A DNA stretch of 64,000 nt from Tillus elongatus (lineage: Eukaryota > Arthropoda > Insecta > Coleoptera > Cleridae), in NCBI GenBank assembly GCA_964006375.1, contig OZ023267.1:34607766-34671765 (forward strand), written 5' to 3'. Positions within the stretch are counted from its first letter, which is position 1. Every line of letters starts with the position of its first letter. Position numbers and translations under genes: made by a program. The notes under the pieces are model-generated. The model did no database searches. It was given only the letters and a program-made list of their open reading frames with translations, and was not told the DNA's origin. Below, piece by piece: positions 54,240 to 64,000 of the stretch.

Positions 54240-55230
54240 AATTAATGTAGCAGGCTGTTAATACTGCGTGATCTAATCACAAACAGGGACGACGCAAGAC
54301 TTTTACACACTGGCTGTGTATGATATGACCAACAAATATCTCTCTGCATGTAGACCCACAAAAATGTTACTGGTGGCTGCTGTGGTTGCAATCGAGTTGT
54401 TACACTCATGACCTTTGTTTTCTCTTTACAAAGTTGAAGTAAATTAGCAGCAAACCAGTGCAATGTACCAGTGGTCTGCTCACTTAGCTATTTTGTATCA
54501 CTACTAATATTTATAAAGGTGGTGTCATCTGCATACAGGCAAACTATGTTCGCTGTCACATTTTGCGGTAAGTCATTAATGTACATGGAAAACAACAAAA
54601 GCCCATGCAGTGAACCCTGTGGGAGTCCATATGTTATAAGTTTCCGGCTGGAAGAGTTAGATTCGATTTTGACTCTTTGGTATCGGTTGCTGAGGTATGA
54701 TTTAAATAAATCTAATGGAAGTCCCCTTATTCCATAGCATTCAAGTTTTTTTTAACAGCGTTCCATGAGACATAAAATCAAATGCCTCCTGCGGGTCACA
54801 GTATATGCATTGACCTATGTTACCATTGCTATTTAGTCCTTCTGTGATTTTTTGTGAAATTTCTAACAGAGCAGTTATGGTGGATTTTCCACTTCTAAAG
54901 CCATGCTGGACACTGCTTAACAACATATGTTTTTCCATATAAGACTGCAGTCTTGTTTTTATGATGTATTAAAGGACTTTTTATAATGCTGGTGTTAAAG
55001 AAATGGATCTAAAGTTTTCTAGGTTACTGAGGTTTCCAGATTAAAAAACCAGAATACCATTCGTCAGTTTAATCTCATCAGGAAAGGCTCCCTGTAAACA
55101 CATGTTTATTATTTTTGTTAAAGGGGGCAGAATACTGTTTATTATCTTTTTCAGATACCTTGTTGACATGGCATAACAGTCTAGTGTTGGCTTGGATTTA
55201 ACTGCTTTTACTGCATCTAGAATCTACAGT
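54240..55230 (-). pseudogene. Non-LTR retrotransposon RT fragment
   Basis: Minus-strand RT motifs appear in order: LLSSVQHGFRSGKSTITALL, QEAFDFMSHGTLLKK (motif A region, where the catalytic D is expected near AFD), ITYGLPQGSLHGLLLFSMYI (motif B), YADDTTFI (motif C) and a thumb-like part LQLCKEKTKVMSV. It ends at SINSLLH (54242). Upstream to 55230 a stop-broken N-terminal RT segment (SILPPLTKIINMCLQGAFPD) is visible. It is jockey/CR1-like. Neither endonuclease nor tail is present. Confidence 0.82.
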
Positions 55231-55428
55231 TGGGTTACTTCTGTCAGATAAAAAGAATGTACGTTTGGCACAGTTACATCAAGTTCAACATATACTAAAC
55301 ACAAAAATGCAGGATTTTGTAATAATATTTATATTATGACTGGCATGTACAACCTATAAACGTATAAAAATGAAACAATGTCAGGGAGGTAAACTGATTT
55401 TTCAATGCCAATAAAATATCAAACTTAC

Positions 55429-55571
55429 CTTACATCATGCGGCATTGGTAGGGTGGCACCTCTATCTAAAAGTGTCTTGATAATTTCATAGTTGTTTTTA
55501 TGCGCTGCCAAAATTAATGGCGTTATGTCGGATGTAAAAGATGCCGATGATCGATCTACTCTCTCCCAGCT
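55429..55571 (-). CDS. Trpgamma: TRPC/TRP-gamma-like channel, ankyrin-repeat exon (exon 1 of those seen)
   Basis: The exon encodes SWERVDRSSASFTSDITPLI, LAAHKNNYEIIKTLLDRGAT, LPMPHDV and the first two bases of Arg. TPLILAAHKNNYEI...LL.RGA is an ankyrin repeat, and LP.PH.VRC is the junction that follows in TRPC proteins. The acceptor is TTTCAG|AGC and the donor GTAAG|GTAAGT. The gene must continue upstream (higher coordinates), since the first ankyrin repeats and the start codon are missing. I found no further exon up to 64000. Confidence 0.93.
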
Positions 55572-56065
55572 CTGAAAATCATATTACCGGAAGTCAATAA
55601 GTGTTTTATATTACACGTCTTAAGTTTCTTGTTAGGTTTTGCATACCCACGATACTTATAATCATTAATTATATTATTGTTGCCAACGTAAATTTTAAAT
55701 CAAATTAAAGTACTCATCGCTTTTCTATATACGAGGCGTTTTTTAAGTAAGTATCGTTTCGATGTAAGAAAAAACGAAAATAGATTTCCTGGACCTTAGC
55801 CTACGTTTCTAAACAAGTTTCACCTATATTAAGCCATATTTCGCTTTTGAATTTCATTCTCACACAAACCGGCTGCCTGATTTGCTAACGCTTCCAGCAT
55901 GAACGTTTTGACGTCGTAGCGCTGACCTGTAAGGTTCTTGTTTAAGTGCAAGAACAAAAAAAATATCACCAGGCGCTAGGTATGGGCTTTATAAAGGGTG
56001 ATCAATTTGCTCGCAATCATATGACATGATGAGATTTCGGCCGCCTTCACGTCTCTTCCATTTAA

Positions 56066-58377
56066 CCCTTTGAGGACACAATTAATTTCTTTTTGAAAAA
56101 ATCTGTTTTGCTTATAAAAACATATTTATTATACTTATTTAATGTAAAGTAAATGACACACTTATTTGTTTGAAACTCTTTTGTCCTACAGGTATGGTTT
56201 TCGTTAGTAACCACTGGGCACCTGCTCACTTAGTGTGGTACGCGGTGAAACAATTCCGGTCCTTGTTAAGACAGAGTCCCACATTATAAATGGAACATTT
56301 CCATATGGTTCTGTGGACATCTTTTGAAGTGCTACAGTTAGCACATCTTAGTGAACTACAAATTTCTGGCAAATGTGCACATTTATCATATCGTACTTCT
56401 AATGCCACAATTTTTTTGAATTTATTTGAAGATGTGCTGGACGATTTACGGCCACGTTTCTCATTTTCAGGTGAGGCACCAATTAAACCAACAGCAACTG
56501 ACAAACGAAATTGCTTAAGACTCATAGTTTTTGCTGGTGTTCTCTGCTGGTACAAAATGAAGGCATTTACTAAACATGCGTTCAGGAAATACCAAAAAAT
56601 TATGTGCCACCATTTGTGCGATTTTCGGTCCATTTCAGATAATTACTTGTACATGTCAAATTTATCGACATATCCCATATGTCGATTGTGTTCTTTCACG
56701 AGCAGATGGCAGTTTATTTCCTCTACCAAACCATTCTTCCCTTTTCTTGAGGCTGTTTCTACTATGGAAGGATTTTGGTAATTGCTCAACAACAGAACAC
56801 TGCGTTTATCCATCCACTTCAAAGCGGCTACACCGTCCCTGGAAACATGCCAATCTGACTCTTCTCGTTTCAGAATTTTGCCTGCTTTGAAATCAGGTAG
56901 ATTTGTTCTACCACGACGAACTGTCCCACAAGAGTAAATTCTATCTTGAAACAGATCTTGCTGAAGCTGCACAGAGTTGAAAAAATTTTCGAAATAAACT
57001 CTATGGTATTTACCAACTAACCTTCTTGTCAGGTCTTTAGCAACACGACTTCCTAAGTTTTTTTCAACAGCATCACTAACTCTACCCGTCTATATTTGAA
57101 ATTGGCACATATAACCGTTAGAATCGGCTCGTACCCAAACTTTATATCCACGTTTGGTCGGTTTCATCGGCATGTACTGCCGGATGTTACTTCGTCCTTT
57201 GAATTTGATCATCGATTCATCGATTGATTGGTATTCACTTGCATGTAATGCTGCAGCGAAAGTCTCTGATAATTTCGTCAGTAGTGGTCTTACTTTGTAC
57301 AACTTATCAAACCCCACTTCGTCTTTCTTGGGTTTCAAAGCATTATCATTCAGATGTAAGTTGGTAAGTAGCCATGAAAATATGTTCCTTGAAATTGCAG
57401 AACTTATATAGAAGTCTCTCATTTCTTCTCTGGATGACCAGTAATCTCGATAGCTAGGCATCTTCTTGAAAGTCATGATCATATTTACTCCGAAGAATCT
57501 CTTGATTTCGTCGTTATTAGTAGGTACATATGGTTTTTGGCAATTTTGCTGGACAGCGTACAAGTTAGTTTGAAACACAATATGATTTATAAGCTCTTCT
57601 GGGGAGATATGAAGAAACATATCTTTTGGGCTCTCCACACTTTCTGGCACGTTAGGACCAGTTTGCTTCGAAAATGTTTGTACTATAGTAGTGAACTGAG
57701 GATCATTTGTCCAGGAAATTGAACCTCTACGTAGTTTAGTACGTAGTGCGGACAATAGGATGTCATCATCAGGGTCAAAGTCACTATCTTGTACATGTTC
57801 GTCTGATTCGTACCAGATTTCCATTGTTTCTATATCAAACAGTTCTTGGCTTGGGTCTGGCAGCTCTGCTTGATTTGAAAGTTCAGCTTCTTCGTCATCT
57901 ACATCAGATGTGATAGATTCAATATTGCTAGGAATATCGTCTAAAATTGCCCAAATTTCTTTTTGAAACGTCCACTTATCTTTACAACCCACAAAATAAT
58001 AGCACGTTAACCCGGTGGTTATCAGCAGTGACCACACATATTACATTTCATGCGAAGAAATTATAATCAGACACAGAAGCAATTACACTAATACTGTGTT
58101 TGTATGATAATATTTCATAACTTACCAGTCATTTTTTAGAATATTTTCCAATGAAAATCACAAAAACTGGTATAACATACACGTAACCTGCACACATGAA
58201 AAACGCGCGGGAGATAATGACTAATTCCAGACGAATTGAGATTGAACAATTGAATAAATACCACTAACAGTTACTAGTGGACATAGGCAACACATTATAC
58301 ATCATGGCAGTTATTGAAAACCAGTTGGCATTGCTACAACCGATTTCATAGAAGGTGGTTTCTGTCATTAACCAGGG
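56066..58377 (-). mobile_element. piggyBac element with TTAA target duplication
   Basis: The element is bounded by TTAA at 56062-56065 and 58378-58381, with ends CCCT...AGGG, as in piggyBac elements. It contains one transposase frame interrupted by two nonsense codons (described separately). Both boundaries are intact. Confidence 0.9.
56226..58037 (-). pseudogene. piggyBac transposase, two nonsense codons
   Basis: The single reading frame of about 604 codons is broken only at 57092-57090 (TAG after CQFQI) and at about 56640 (TAA after DMYK, probably once CAA). The N-terminal part is acidic and low-complexity (DVDDEEAEL, SDEHVQDSDFDPDDD). The catalytic region has SIDESMIKFKGR with the first D, RVYFENFFNS where the family has D at the E position, and HMGYVDKFDMY near the third D. 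The C-terminus has a cysteine-rich cluster (CAHLPEICSSLRCANC, CSIYNVGLCLN), as in piggyBac ring-type DNA-binding ends. Other frames are shadows. Confidence 0.9.
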
Positions 58378-58613
58378 TTAAGAAATGAATGACAGCGCCT
58401 ATTTTACAATTTATGTAATTCTAGATGGCTATAGATGAGCATTTTAGACACGCATAAGCAAATTTTAATGCGAGCGAATGTTTCCATAATGGCTTTTCCG
58501 GCTAGACAATATATGAAGGTGCTTAGAGTGAGTGCACTTAACAACGACCTCAGCGCTGAAGCTGCCGAATTTCAAAGCGGTATTAAATTTTTTTTGAACA
58601 CGCCTCGTATTTG

Positions 58614-59275
58614 AAATTTGTGAAAAATAAGTCCACCTTGAATATTCTTATTTTTTTCATAAACACTGTTTGTGTTATCTTTTGCGATTTTTAGGTATTG
58701 GAGTTGGGATCTAACCCATACCCTTCAACAACCCCACATTTCTCAAATCTAACTTTAAGCTCTTCAAATACTTGTCAGATGATTAATAAATTCATAGCGA
58801 TATAACATATTTATTAAATCATTATTTCCCTGATAAATAGATACGACGATATGGTTTAATGCGCTGCCAACGCGACAAGCAGATTTAACACCGATGAATT
58901 TTTTTGGGGTTACTTGAAGAAAAAAGGTTATGCACAAGATTATACTGATAAAAGTTTCAAACAACAGATTATAGGCGTTTGGAATTTGATTTTTTATCTC
59001 TAAATTTTTGACAGCTGTAGAACGGCGTGACCAAATGCAAAAATCTAAAATATTACAGTAATTTTATTAATTTGTATAATAATATACAAAATAATTTAAT
59101 TTATAACTTAGCCGGGACACTACTGGTGTATTAATTTGTAAACGCATAAGAAAATGCTATATCGGCTTCATTATTTAAATGATCATTATCAAACTTCAAT
59201 ACTTAGAGAAAAATACTAGTTTGGTCCGGATATTGGTGGCATCATCGAGCATTTCTCTTAAAAAGTATACATATA
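58614..59275. other. Unassigned sequence
   Basis: The region upstream of the last recognised channel exon has only short frames without motifs (for example 58764-58964). Confidence 0.5.
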
Positions 59276-61193
59276 CAGGCTGGCGCATTAAAAACGAAAC
59301 AGGCAGATTTGCGTCCAGAGAAATTTTTTTAAGAAACGCTGAAACACGTCAATTTTAATATTGAGGGGGACATGTTTTGACATAAAACTCAACTTTGTCG
59401 CATCAACCCCTTAAGAGTGGTGATAACAACCCTTATATTTTAAATAGGGAACATGGGTCGAGTGTTACACCATTTGAAAGCTCTTTTTTTATGAATTCAG
59501 CACACTAATTTTTTGGAAGTTTTATTAACTCGTTTAAAAATTATTCACAGTTGGAGTTGAAAGAACATATTTCATTCATTGTGATAAGAAATGCACTGAT
59601 TAGTCAATTTTTTGTTAAAAAAAACTAAAAAACAAAACCAATTGTTCAAAAATGTTTATTCAGTTAAGTAAGTGTTCAACTTGTTGACCACCAACTTCCA
59701 TACAAAAGTACAAATTTTGTTCAAAACGAGCTCTGACATTCTGGAGCATTTGTGGAGTTATTAGACGGCATTCTTCAACAATGCGTCGTCGTAATTCTTC
59801 GAGAAACTCCGGTTCTGTTGCGAAAATTCTACTCTTTAAATGGACCCATAGAAAGAAGACTAAAGGAGTTAAATCCGGTGATCTAGGGGGCCACTCAATA
59901 GCACCTCTACGACCAATCCATTGCTCTGGGAACTCTCTATTCAAAAACTCCCTAACACGTTGTGAAAAATGCGGAAGGACTCCATCTTGTTGAAACACTA
60001 ATTGGTTTTCTTGATAGCGATCATCCTTTTCAACAATGTCAATTAGTAGAGGGTAAACGATATATTCTAGTAACTCCAAATACGTTTCGCCATTCAAATT
60101 GCCATCAAGAAAAATTGGTCCGATTAAACGATCTCCAAAAATGCCAGTCCAGACATTCAATTTCTCTAGAGTTTGAGTGTGGACTTCTTGAAAATTTCTT
60201 GGATTATCATTTGTCCAATAACGACAATTATGACGATTGACTGTAGAGTTTAATAAAAACTTACACTCGTCTGAAAAACAGATATTGAACAGAAAGTTCC
60301 CGTTATCAGCTATTCGTGCAGTCATAATTTCACAAAACTCCAGCCGCCGATCAAAATCATCTTCATTCAGTTCTTGTACAAGATGAATTTTATACGGGTG
60401 AAATTTATTATGCTTCAATATTCGCTGAATAGTCCTTTTTTTGATGTTTGAAAGAGTGGCCAATTTTCTCGTGCTCAAAGTTGGGTCTGCAGCAATTTGT
60501 CCTAAAACTACAATCTCAGTAGTCTCATTACTAACCGGAAATTCACGTTCTGGATCCCGTATTTTGTTGGCTACTGAACCACTTTGTCGAAACTTTGCAA
60601 CTAACTCCAAGATGTATTTTCTGTTAACATGTCTGTTCGGATGTCGTTCGTTAAACAAATTTGCGGTACGGTTGGCACAGTCATCGTTTTTGAAAAAAAG
60701 AGTAATTATTTCAACTCTTTCTTCTACAGAATACATCATTGTGAAATTAAATTTCGGTAGTACTATCAAGTATGAAACCGACCGATAAACTGAAATAATA
60801 AACCGCATTTCTCTCATTCCGATAAGAAATGTTCTGATAGTCAATTTTTTGTTAAAAAACCAACAAAACATTGACTATCAGCACATTTCTTATCGGAATG
60901 AGTGAAATACGTTTTTCATCAACTGTGAATAATTTTTAAACGAGTTGACAAAACTTCCAAGAAAATTAGTGTGCTAAATTCAGAAAAGAAAGAGCTTTCA
61001 AATGATACAACACTCGACTCATGTTCTCTATCTAAAATATAAGGGTTGTTATCACCACCCTGAAGGGGTTGATGTGACAAAGTTAAGTTTTATGTCAAAA
61101 CATGTCCCCCTCAAGATTAAAATGGACGTGTTTCAGCGTTTCTTTAAAAAAAATGTTCTGGATGCAAATCGGTCTGTTTCGTTTCAATGCGCC

Positions 61194-61199
<6 letters not shown>
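59276..61199 (-). mobile_element. Long-TIR mariner-like element E6 (DD41D), full-length ORF
   Basis: The ends are CAGGCTGGCGCATTAAAAAC at 59276 and its mirror at about 61198, with TA on the left and a (TA)n array on the right. The inverted arms are about 365 bp (59276-59640 and 60833-61198). The centre is filled by a single complete transposase frame. An extra inverted repeat at 60826-60898 ('aagaaatgttctgatagtca' / mirror) lies just inside the right arm. Confidence 0.9.
59660..60739 (-). CDS. DD41D mariner-like transposase, intact frame with D-to-V third catalytic residue
   Basis: The 359-residue protein starts at MMYSVEERVEIITLFFKNDD (ATG at 60739; longer upstream frame lies in the inverted arm and is not conserved). 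It has a DUF4817-like helix-turn-helix (residues 4-60, including SVEERVEIITLF and RKYILELVAKFRQSGSV) and a second HTH (about 80-115, TLSTRKLATLSNIKKRTIQR). The catalytic domain has D157 (FSDECKF) and D252 (FQQDGVLPHF). At residue 294 the motif SPDLTPLVFFLW has Val (GTC, 59860-59858) where relatives have Asp. The D252-to-294 spacing leaves 41 residues between. The C-terminus ends FCMEVGGQQVEHLLN. Everything but the third acid looks functional. It may be a recent loss, or a DNA-binding-only derivative. Confidence 0.9.
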   Translation of the reverse strand: MMYSVEERVEIITLFFKNDDCANRTANLFNERHPNRHVNRKYILELVAKFRQSGSVANKIRDPEREFPVSNETTEIVVLGQIAADPTLSTRKLATLSNIKKRTIQRILKHNKFHPYKIHLVQELNEDDFDRRLEFCEIMTARIADNGNFLFNICFSDECKFLLNSTVNRHNCRYWTNDNPRNFQEVHTQTLEKLNVWTGIFGDRLIGPIFLDGNLNGETYLELLEYIVYPLLIDIVEKDDRYQENQLVFQQDGVLPHFSQRVREFLNREFPEQWIGRRGAIEWPPRSPDLTPLVFFLWVHLKSRIFATEPEFLEELRRRIVEECRLITPQMLQNVRARFEQNLYFCMEVGGQQVEHLLN

Positions 61200-61278
<79 letters not shown>

Positions 61279-61405
61279 ATGTATAAAAATATTTCAATTT
61301 TAACATACTCCAATATAGGCCCTAAAGGCACCCCTTCTCGCTCATTTGAAAACACTTTTTTAAAATTCGAAAGTTGTAACCTCTCTATTAGTGAATCGTT
61401 TTAAT
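61199..61405. repeat. (TA)n array and TA-core left end
   Basis: (TA)n at 61199-61274 is followed by a TA-core-family left end ('cctaaaggcaccccttctcg', 'ctcatttgaaaac', 'attagtgaatcg'), minus orientation. The right half of the repeat is absent, E6 having taken the far side of the TA array. Confidence 0.6.
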
Positions 61406-61869
61406 AAAGGTTCGTTCATACATAATTGTGCCATCAATAAAATAATACCGAACATCTGAAAGGAAAAACGAAAATTCAGTCAAAATAGTGCTGCAAATTG
61501 AATCATAACTTCCACATAGCTGCGATGTTTTCTTCAAAAAGACATTTTCATCGAATAGATAAAATATTCATATCCCTCTACCCATATACTTTTGAAACGT
61601 GAGTTTTAGCGAAAAAATATCAATCATTCTTCCCCTACCCCCTAGAGGAATTTACCAAAAAAGTATGCGAACCATTCCTTTGTCTGTTGCTAATTGTATA
61701 CCAGATTTGAACACGACATCTCAATTCGTTCTAAAGTTATCGTGGCTAACAGACAAAAAATATTCGTTCCCAAATCATGTTATTTTTTTATGTTTTGATA
61801 CTTTTTACGACGTGGAATTTATAAAAAAATATGAATTTTACAAATGAATAAAAGAGAAACATGATAAAA
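61406..61869. other. Unassigned sequence
   Basis: No supported gene or repeat end was found here. Confidence 0.5.
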
Positions 61870-61955
61870 ATGTATTACCTACCTAAATAACAGAACCGCT
61901 GTAGTTACTAGTGAAAACTATTTAAATGAATATCCCGAAAGGGGGCAACCACACT
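61870..61955 (+). pseudogene. DD41D transposase N-terminal fragment (left arm)
   Basis: VTSENYLNEYPERGQPHY is encoded on the plus strand and followed by a stop. The same sequence in reverse (VTSENYLNEYPERWQPHY) occurs at 63833-63582. It corresponds to the helix-turn-helix block of the DD41D transposases in this window. The two copies form an inverted pair, as in E4, with TA-core repeats between them. Confidence 0.55.
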
Positions 61956-61959
61956 ATTA

Positions 61960-62080
61960 GTTAATTTTAATTTAAAAAAAAAACACTAATAGAGCAGTAT
62001 CGGTGGTGAGATTTTGCAAAAAATGAGCGCGAATTTGGGCCCCTAGAACCCATATCCGGGGTCAGTTTCGGTTTTTATAT

Positions 62081-62140
<60 letters not shown>

Positions 62141-62142
62141 TA

Positions 62143-62237
<95 letters not shown>

Positions 62238-62500
62238 CCAACCGATAACTCAAAAAATAATTTACCGATTTTGTTGAAACTCGGCAAGTGCCTTTCTTTT
62301 ATTAATTTTTTAATGAATTTTTTTTAATAACTAGGAAAATTTTGAGTTTTCTTACGAAAAAAATTTTGCACCCAGAAAATTACAAAGATATTTTGACAAA
62401 ATTTGGTGTACATATTGCTCTGGGGAAGATCTAACTATGTACCAAAATTCAGCTTTCTAGGTTTACAGAAAATTAAGCTATTCAAATTTTGAACATTTAT
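61960..62500 (+). repeat. TA-core repeat with compound (TA)n core
   Basis: A left hairpin end (61960-62000) and 'gcgcgaatttgggcccctag' lead into a (TA)n core of about 150 bp (62084-62231) with taatatata interruptions. The right-half subrepeats ('ccgataactcaaaaaataa', 'gaaaattttgagttttctta') run to about 62500. The terminal right end is missing. Confidence 0.75.
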
Positions 62501-62930
62501 TTTTTATCACATCATATTGGCAATGTTAAAAACTGGTTTATAGGTATATGATATCTACTATGTCTGAGTCGTTACCTAGCAACGAAACATTTGATATCAT
62601 GCGCAGGTCAGTTACACGCTGTAACTGACGTTTATCGTATATTATTAGATCGTTTATCTGTTTTCACTTTCAGTTGACAAATTATTTGTGTTATTTGGGA
62701 ATTTTAATATACAAGTGCGAATTATTCCTTTACTATTTTATTAATGTTAGTGGGTGGATTATACAGTGTGTGTTATGTTTTATCAACAGTTATAAAGGAT
62801 CGAAGTTTTACAAAAACGGCTGATATGCAACAGGTTAGTTATTTTCTCTCCGATGCTTTGGCGGTAGTTTTAGTTAAGTTTATGGTTTAACGGTCCATAA
62901 TTTTTAGCTAATTTTCGTACAAAAAATTTG
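62501..62930. other. Unassigned sequence
   Basis: No supported gene or repeat end lies between the two TA-core-family members. Confidence 0.45.
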
Positions 62931-63580
62931 TCAATGAGGAGACCGCGACTTTAGAATTTTTAAAAGATTTCTTCAAATGAGCGCAAACTAGGCCCATTAG
63001 AACCCATATCCAGGTTTACGTTCAGTTTTTATCTGTTTACATATATACAGGGTGACGCATTTCCACGGTAAAGCTCAATATAATTATTATTATACAAGAG
63101 ACGAGAAAAAATTGTATAAGTTAGTTATAGGGTGTCTTGATCTGCATCTTAATAAAATTATTTTGAAAATCACAGGGTGACCCATAAGTCATTTGTGATA
63201 CCTACAAATTTTATTTCGAACATACTTATATTATTGCATTTTTTAACGAAATATGATGCATGTTTGTAAGAAAAAACGAGACGCAGTAAGTGCGTTTTGG
63301 TAGTGAATTTTCATTAAATGCTTCAAATTTCAATAACTCACTTTGCTATTAACCTATGATTTGTTGGCTAGGAAACCAATATTTAAAGTTTATTGTCGGA
63401 AAATTTTTGTACATTTTCAAACAATAAGTTATTTTGATATAATATGATACATTGTTTCTACTATAAAAGTTATACCGGTAACCAAATTGATGACTGCTTG
63501 CATTAAAAAGATATATTTGCTATTCAAAGAATTTTTATAAAAATTAACTTCCATAATGCACTTGCTGCGTTCAGACTTTT
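62931..63580. repeat. TA-core family mosaic with both end types
   Basis: A left-end block ('ggagaccgcgactttag', 'caaatgagcgcaaactagg') is followed by a segment shared in reverse with 10795-11050 and 18005-18210 (63045-63265). The right end ('gacgcagtaagtgcgttttgg') follows at 63278. An additional copy of the right end in reverse ('ccataatgcacttgctgcgtt') lies at 63551-63571. It resembles the 17741-18370 mosaic. Confidence 0.65.
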
Positions 63581-63581
63581 T

Positions 63582-63833
63582 TTATGTTAACGGACTATAT
63601 CGTAAGATAAAAGAATATGGTTCATTTCGAAAACACAAAAATAAGTATGGTAGTAGAATAAGCGACATTGACGAAAATCTAGTACTACAATCTGTTCTAT
63701 TAAAATAGGAATAATGTGGTTGCCACCTTTCCGGATATTCATTTAAATAGTTTTCACTAGTCACTCTAGCGTTTCTATTATTTTGGTAATACATTTTTAA
63801 CGTGCCTCCCTTCGCTTTATTTGTAAAACTCAT
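63582..63833 (-). pseudogene. DD41D transposase N-terminal fragment (right arm)
   Basis: The ATG at 63833 opens MSFTNKAKGGTLKMYYQNNR, NARVTSENYLNEYPERWQPH, YSYFNRTDCSTRFSS. It matches the start of the DD41D transposases in this window (compare ARIYAQRYPERQHPYYGMF in E1). The frame then loses similarity, and a TA-core family end follows at 63580. It is probably a remnant whose body has been replaced. Confidence 0.6.
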
Positions 63834-64000
63834 GATTTTTTAATAAATGCCACAGAGACAATGTACAGAAATACTATAAACATCAGAGTTTGGCTGAACT
63901 GTCAATATTTAGATCGTTAAACACATTTACTGTCGTCAATTCCAAAGCACCCTTCCCAGAAATGATTTTTTTCAAATTTTGATAGCAGGTAAGATGTGAT
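63834..64000. other. Unassigned sequence at window end
   Basis: No feature was recognised in the last 167 bp. The missing 5' exons of the channel gene would lie beyond. Confidence 0.5.

Larger units (their letters stand above)
55727..58613. mobile_element. Old mariner-type element split by piggyBac
   Basis: The outer ends 'atacgaggcgttttttaag' (55728) and the mirror 'ttttttgaacacgcctcgtat' (58612) form a terminal inverted repeat. The about 570 bp outside the nested piggyBac contain no usable frame. The piggyBac target TTAA lies inside this element, which is therefore older. Confidence 0.65.

Noticed and set aside
58764..58964. 66-codon frame as an additional upstream channel exon
   Set aside because: The sequence lacks ankyrin consensus positions and has no fitting splice sites or phase with exon 1.

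Overview
The window is A+T-rich animal nuclear DNA, most probably from an insect with a large, repeat-laden genome. Three things point there: a spliced TRPC-type ion-channel gene closest to insect TRP-gamma, many Tc1/mariner-superfamily, piggyBac, BEL/Pao, Penelope-like and non-LTR elements, and abundant (TA)n microsatellites. I cannot name the species.

The only host gene I can support lies on the minus strand across most of the window. Twelve exons (55571 down to 5718) join with compatible phases and canonical GT/AG sites into about 662 codons, running from the last ankyrin repeat through S1-S6, the pore and the EWKFAR TRP box to a coiled-coil C-terminus. The 5' exons and the last 3' exon(s) are outside the window or not recognised. 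Four exon pairs are separated by tiny introns (56-78 bp). The other introns are 2.9-8.6 kb and are filled almost entirely with transposons.

Layout. 1-1900: diverged satellite monomers interrupted by a Tc1-like fragment. 2190-5400: two head-to-head Penelope-like elements (PLEs), with a hammerhead-ribozyme motif after the second. 5718-5937: last recognised channel exon. 6125-8436 and 19706-22107: an inverted pair of 2.3-2.4 kb elements with TG...CA ends and 4-bp target duplications. 8437-12520: TA-core repeats and a split BEL/Pao gag. 12956-17212: three channel exons around an inserted non-LTR element. 17735-24940: TA-core repeats, a hAT-like remnant and a LINE fragment. 25338-25471: exon. 25726-31377: (TA)n arrays, tandem duplications and two long-TIR DD41D transposons back to back. 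32215-37755: LINE remnants, two exons, a tRNA-derived SINE, an RTE tail and a mariner remnant. 37775-39985: second copy of the non-LTR element. 40113-40551: two exons. 40808-48252: two DD41D elements (one carrying a nested TA-core repeat) and a DD34E element carrying a ribozyme-bearing PLE insertion. 48704-55571: three exons with DD41D, PLE and LINE elements between them. 55727-58613: an old element split at TTAA by a nearly intact piggyBac. 59276-61198: a DD41D element with a complete transposase ORF but a substituted catalytic residue. The remainder is TA-core repeats and DD41D N-terminal fragments.

The most distinctive pattern is a set of DD41D-spaced mariner-like elements with unusually long terminal inverted repeats, several of them abutting (TA)n arrays and each broken in a different way. 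Next come three hammerhead-ribozyme-like motifs in PLE-derived sequence and the abundant TA-core repeat family.
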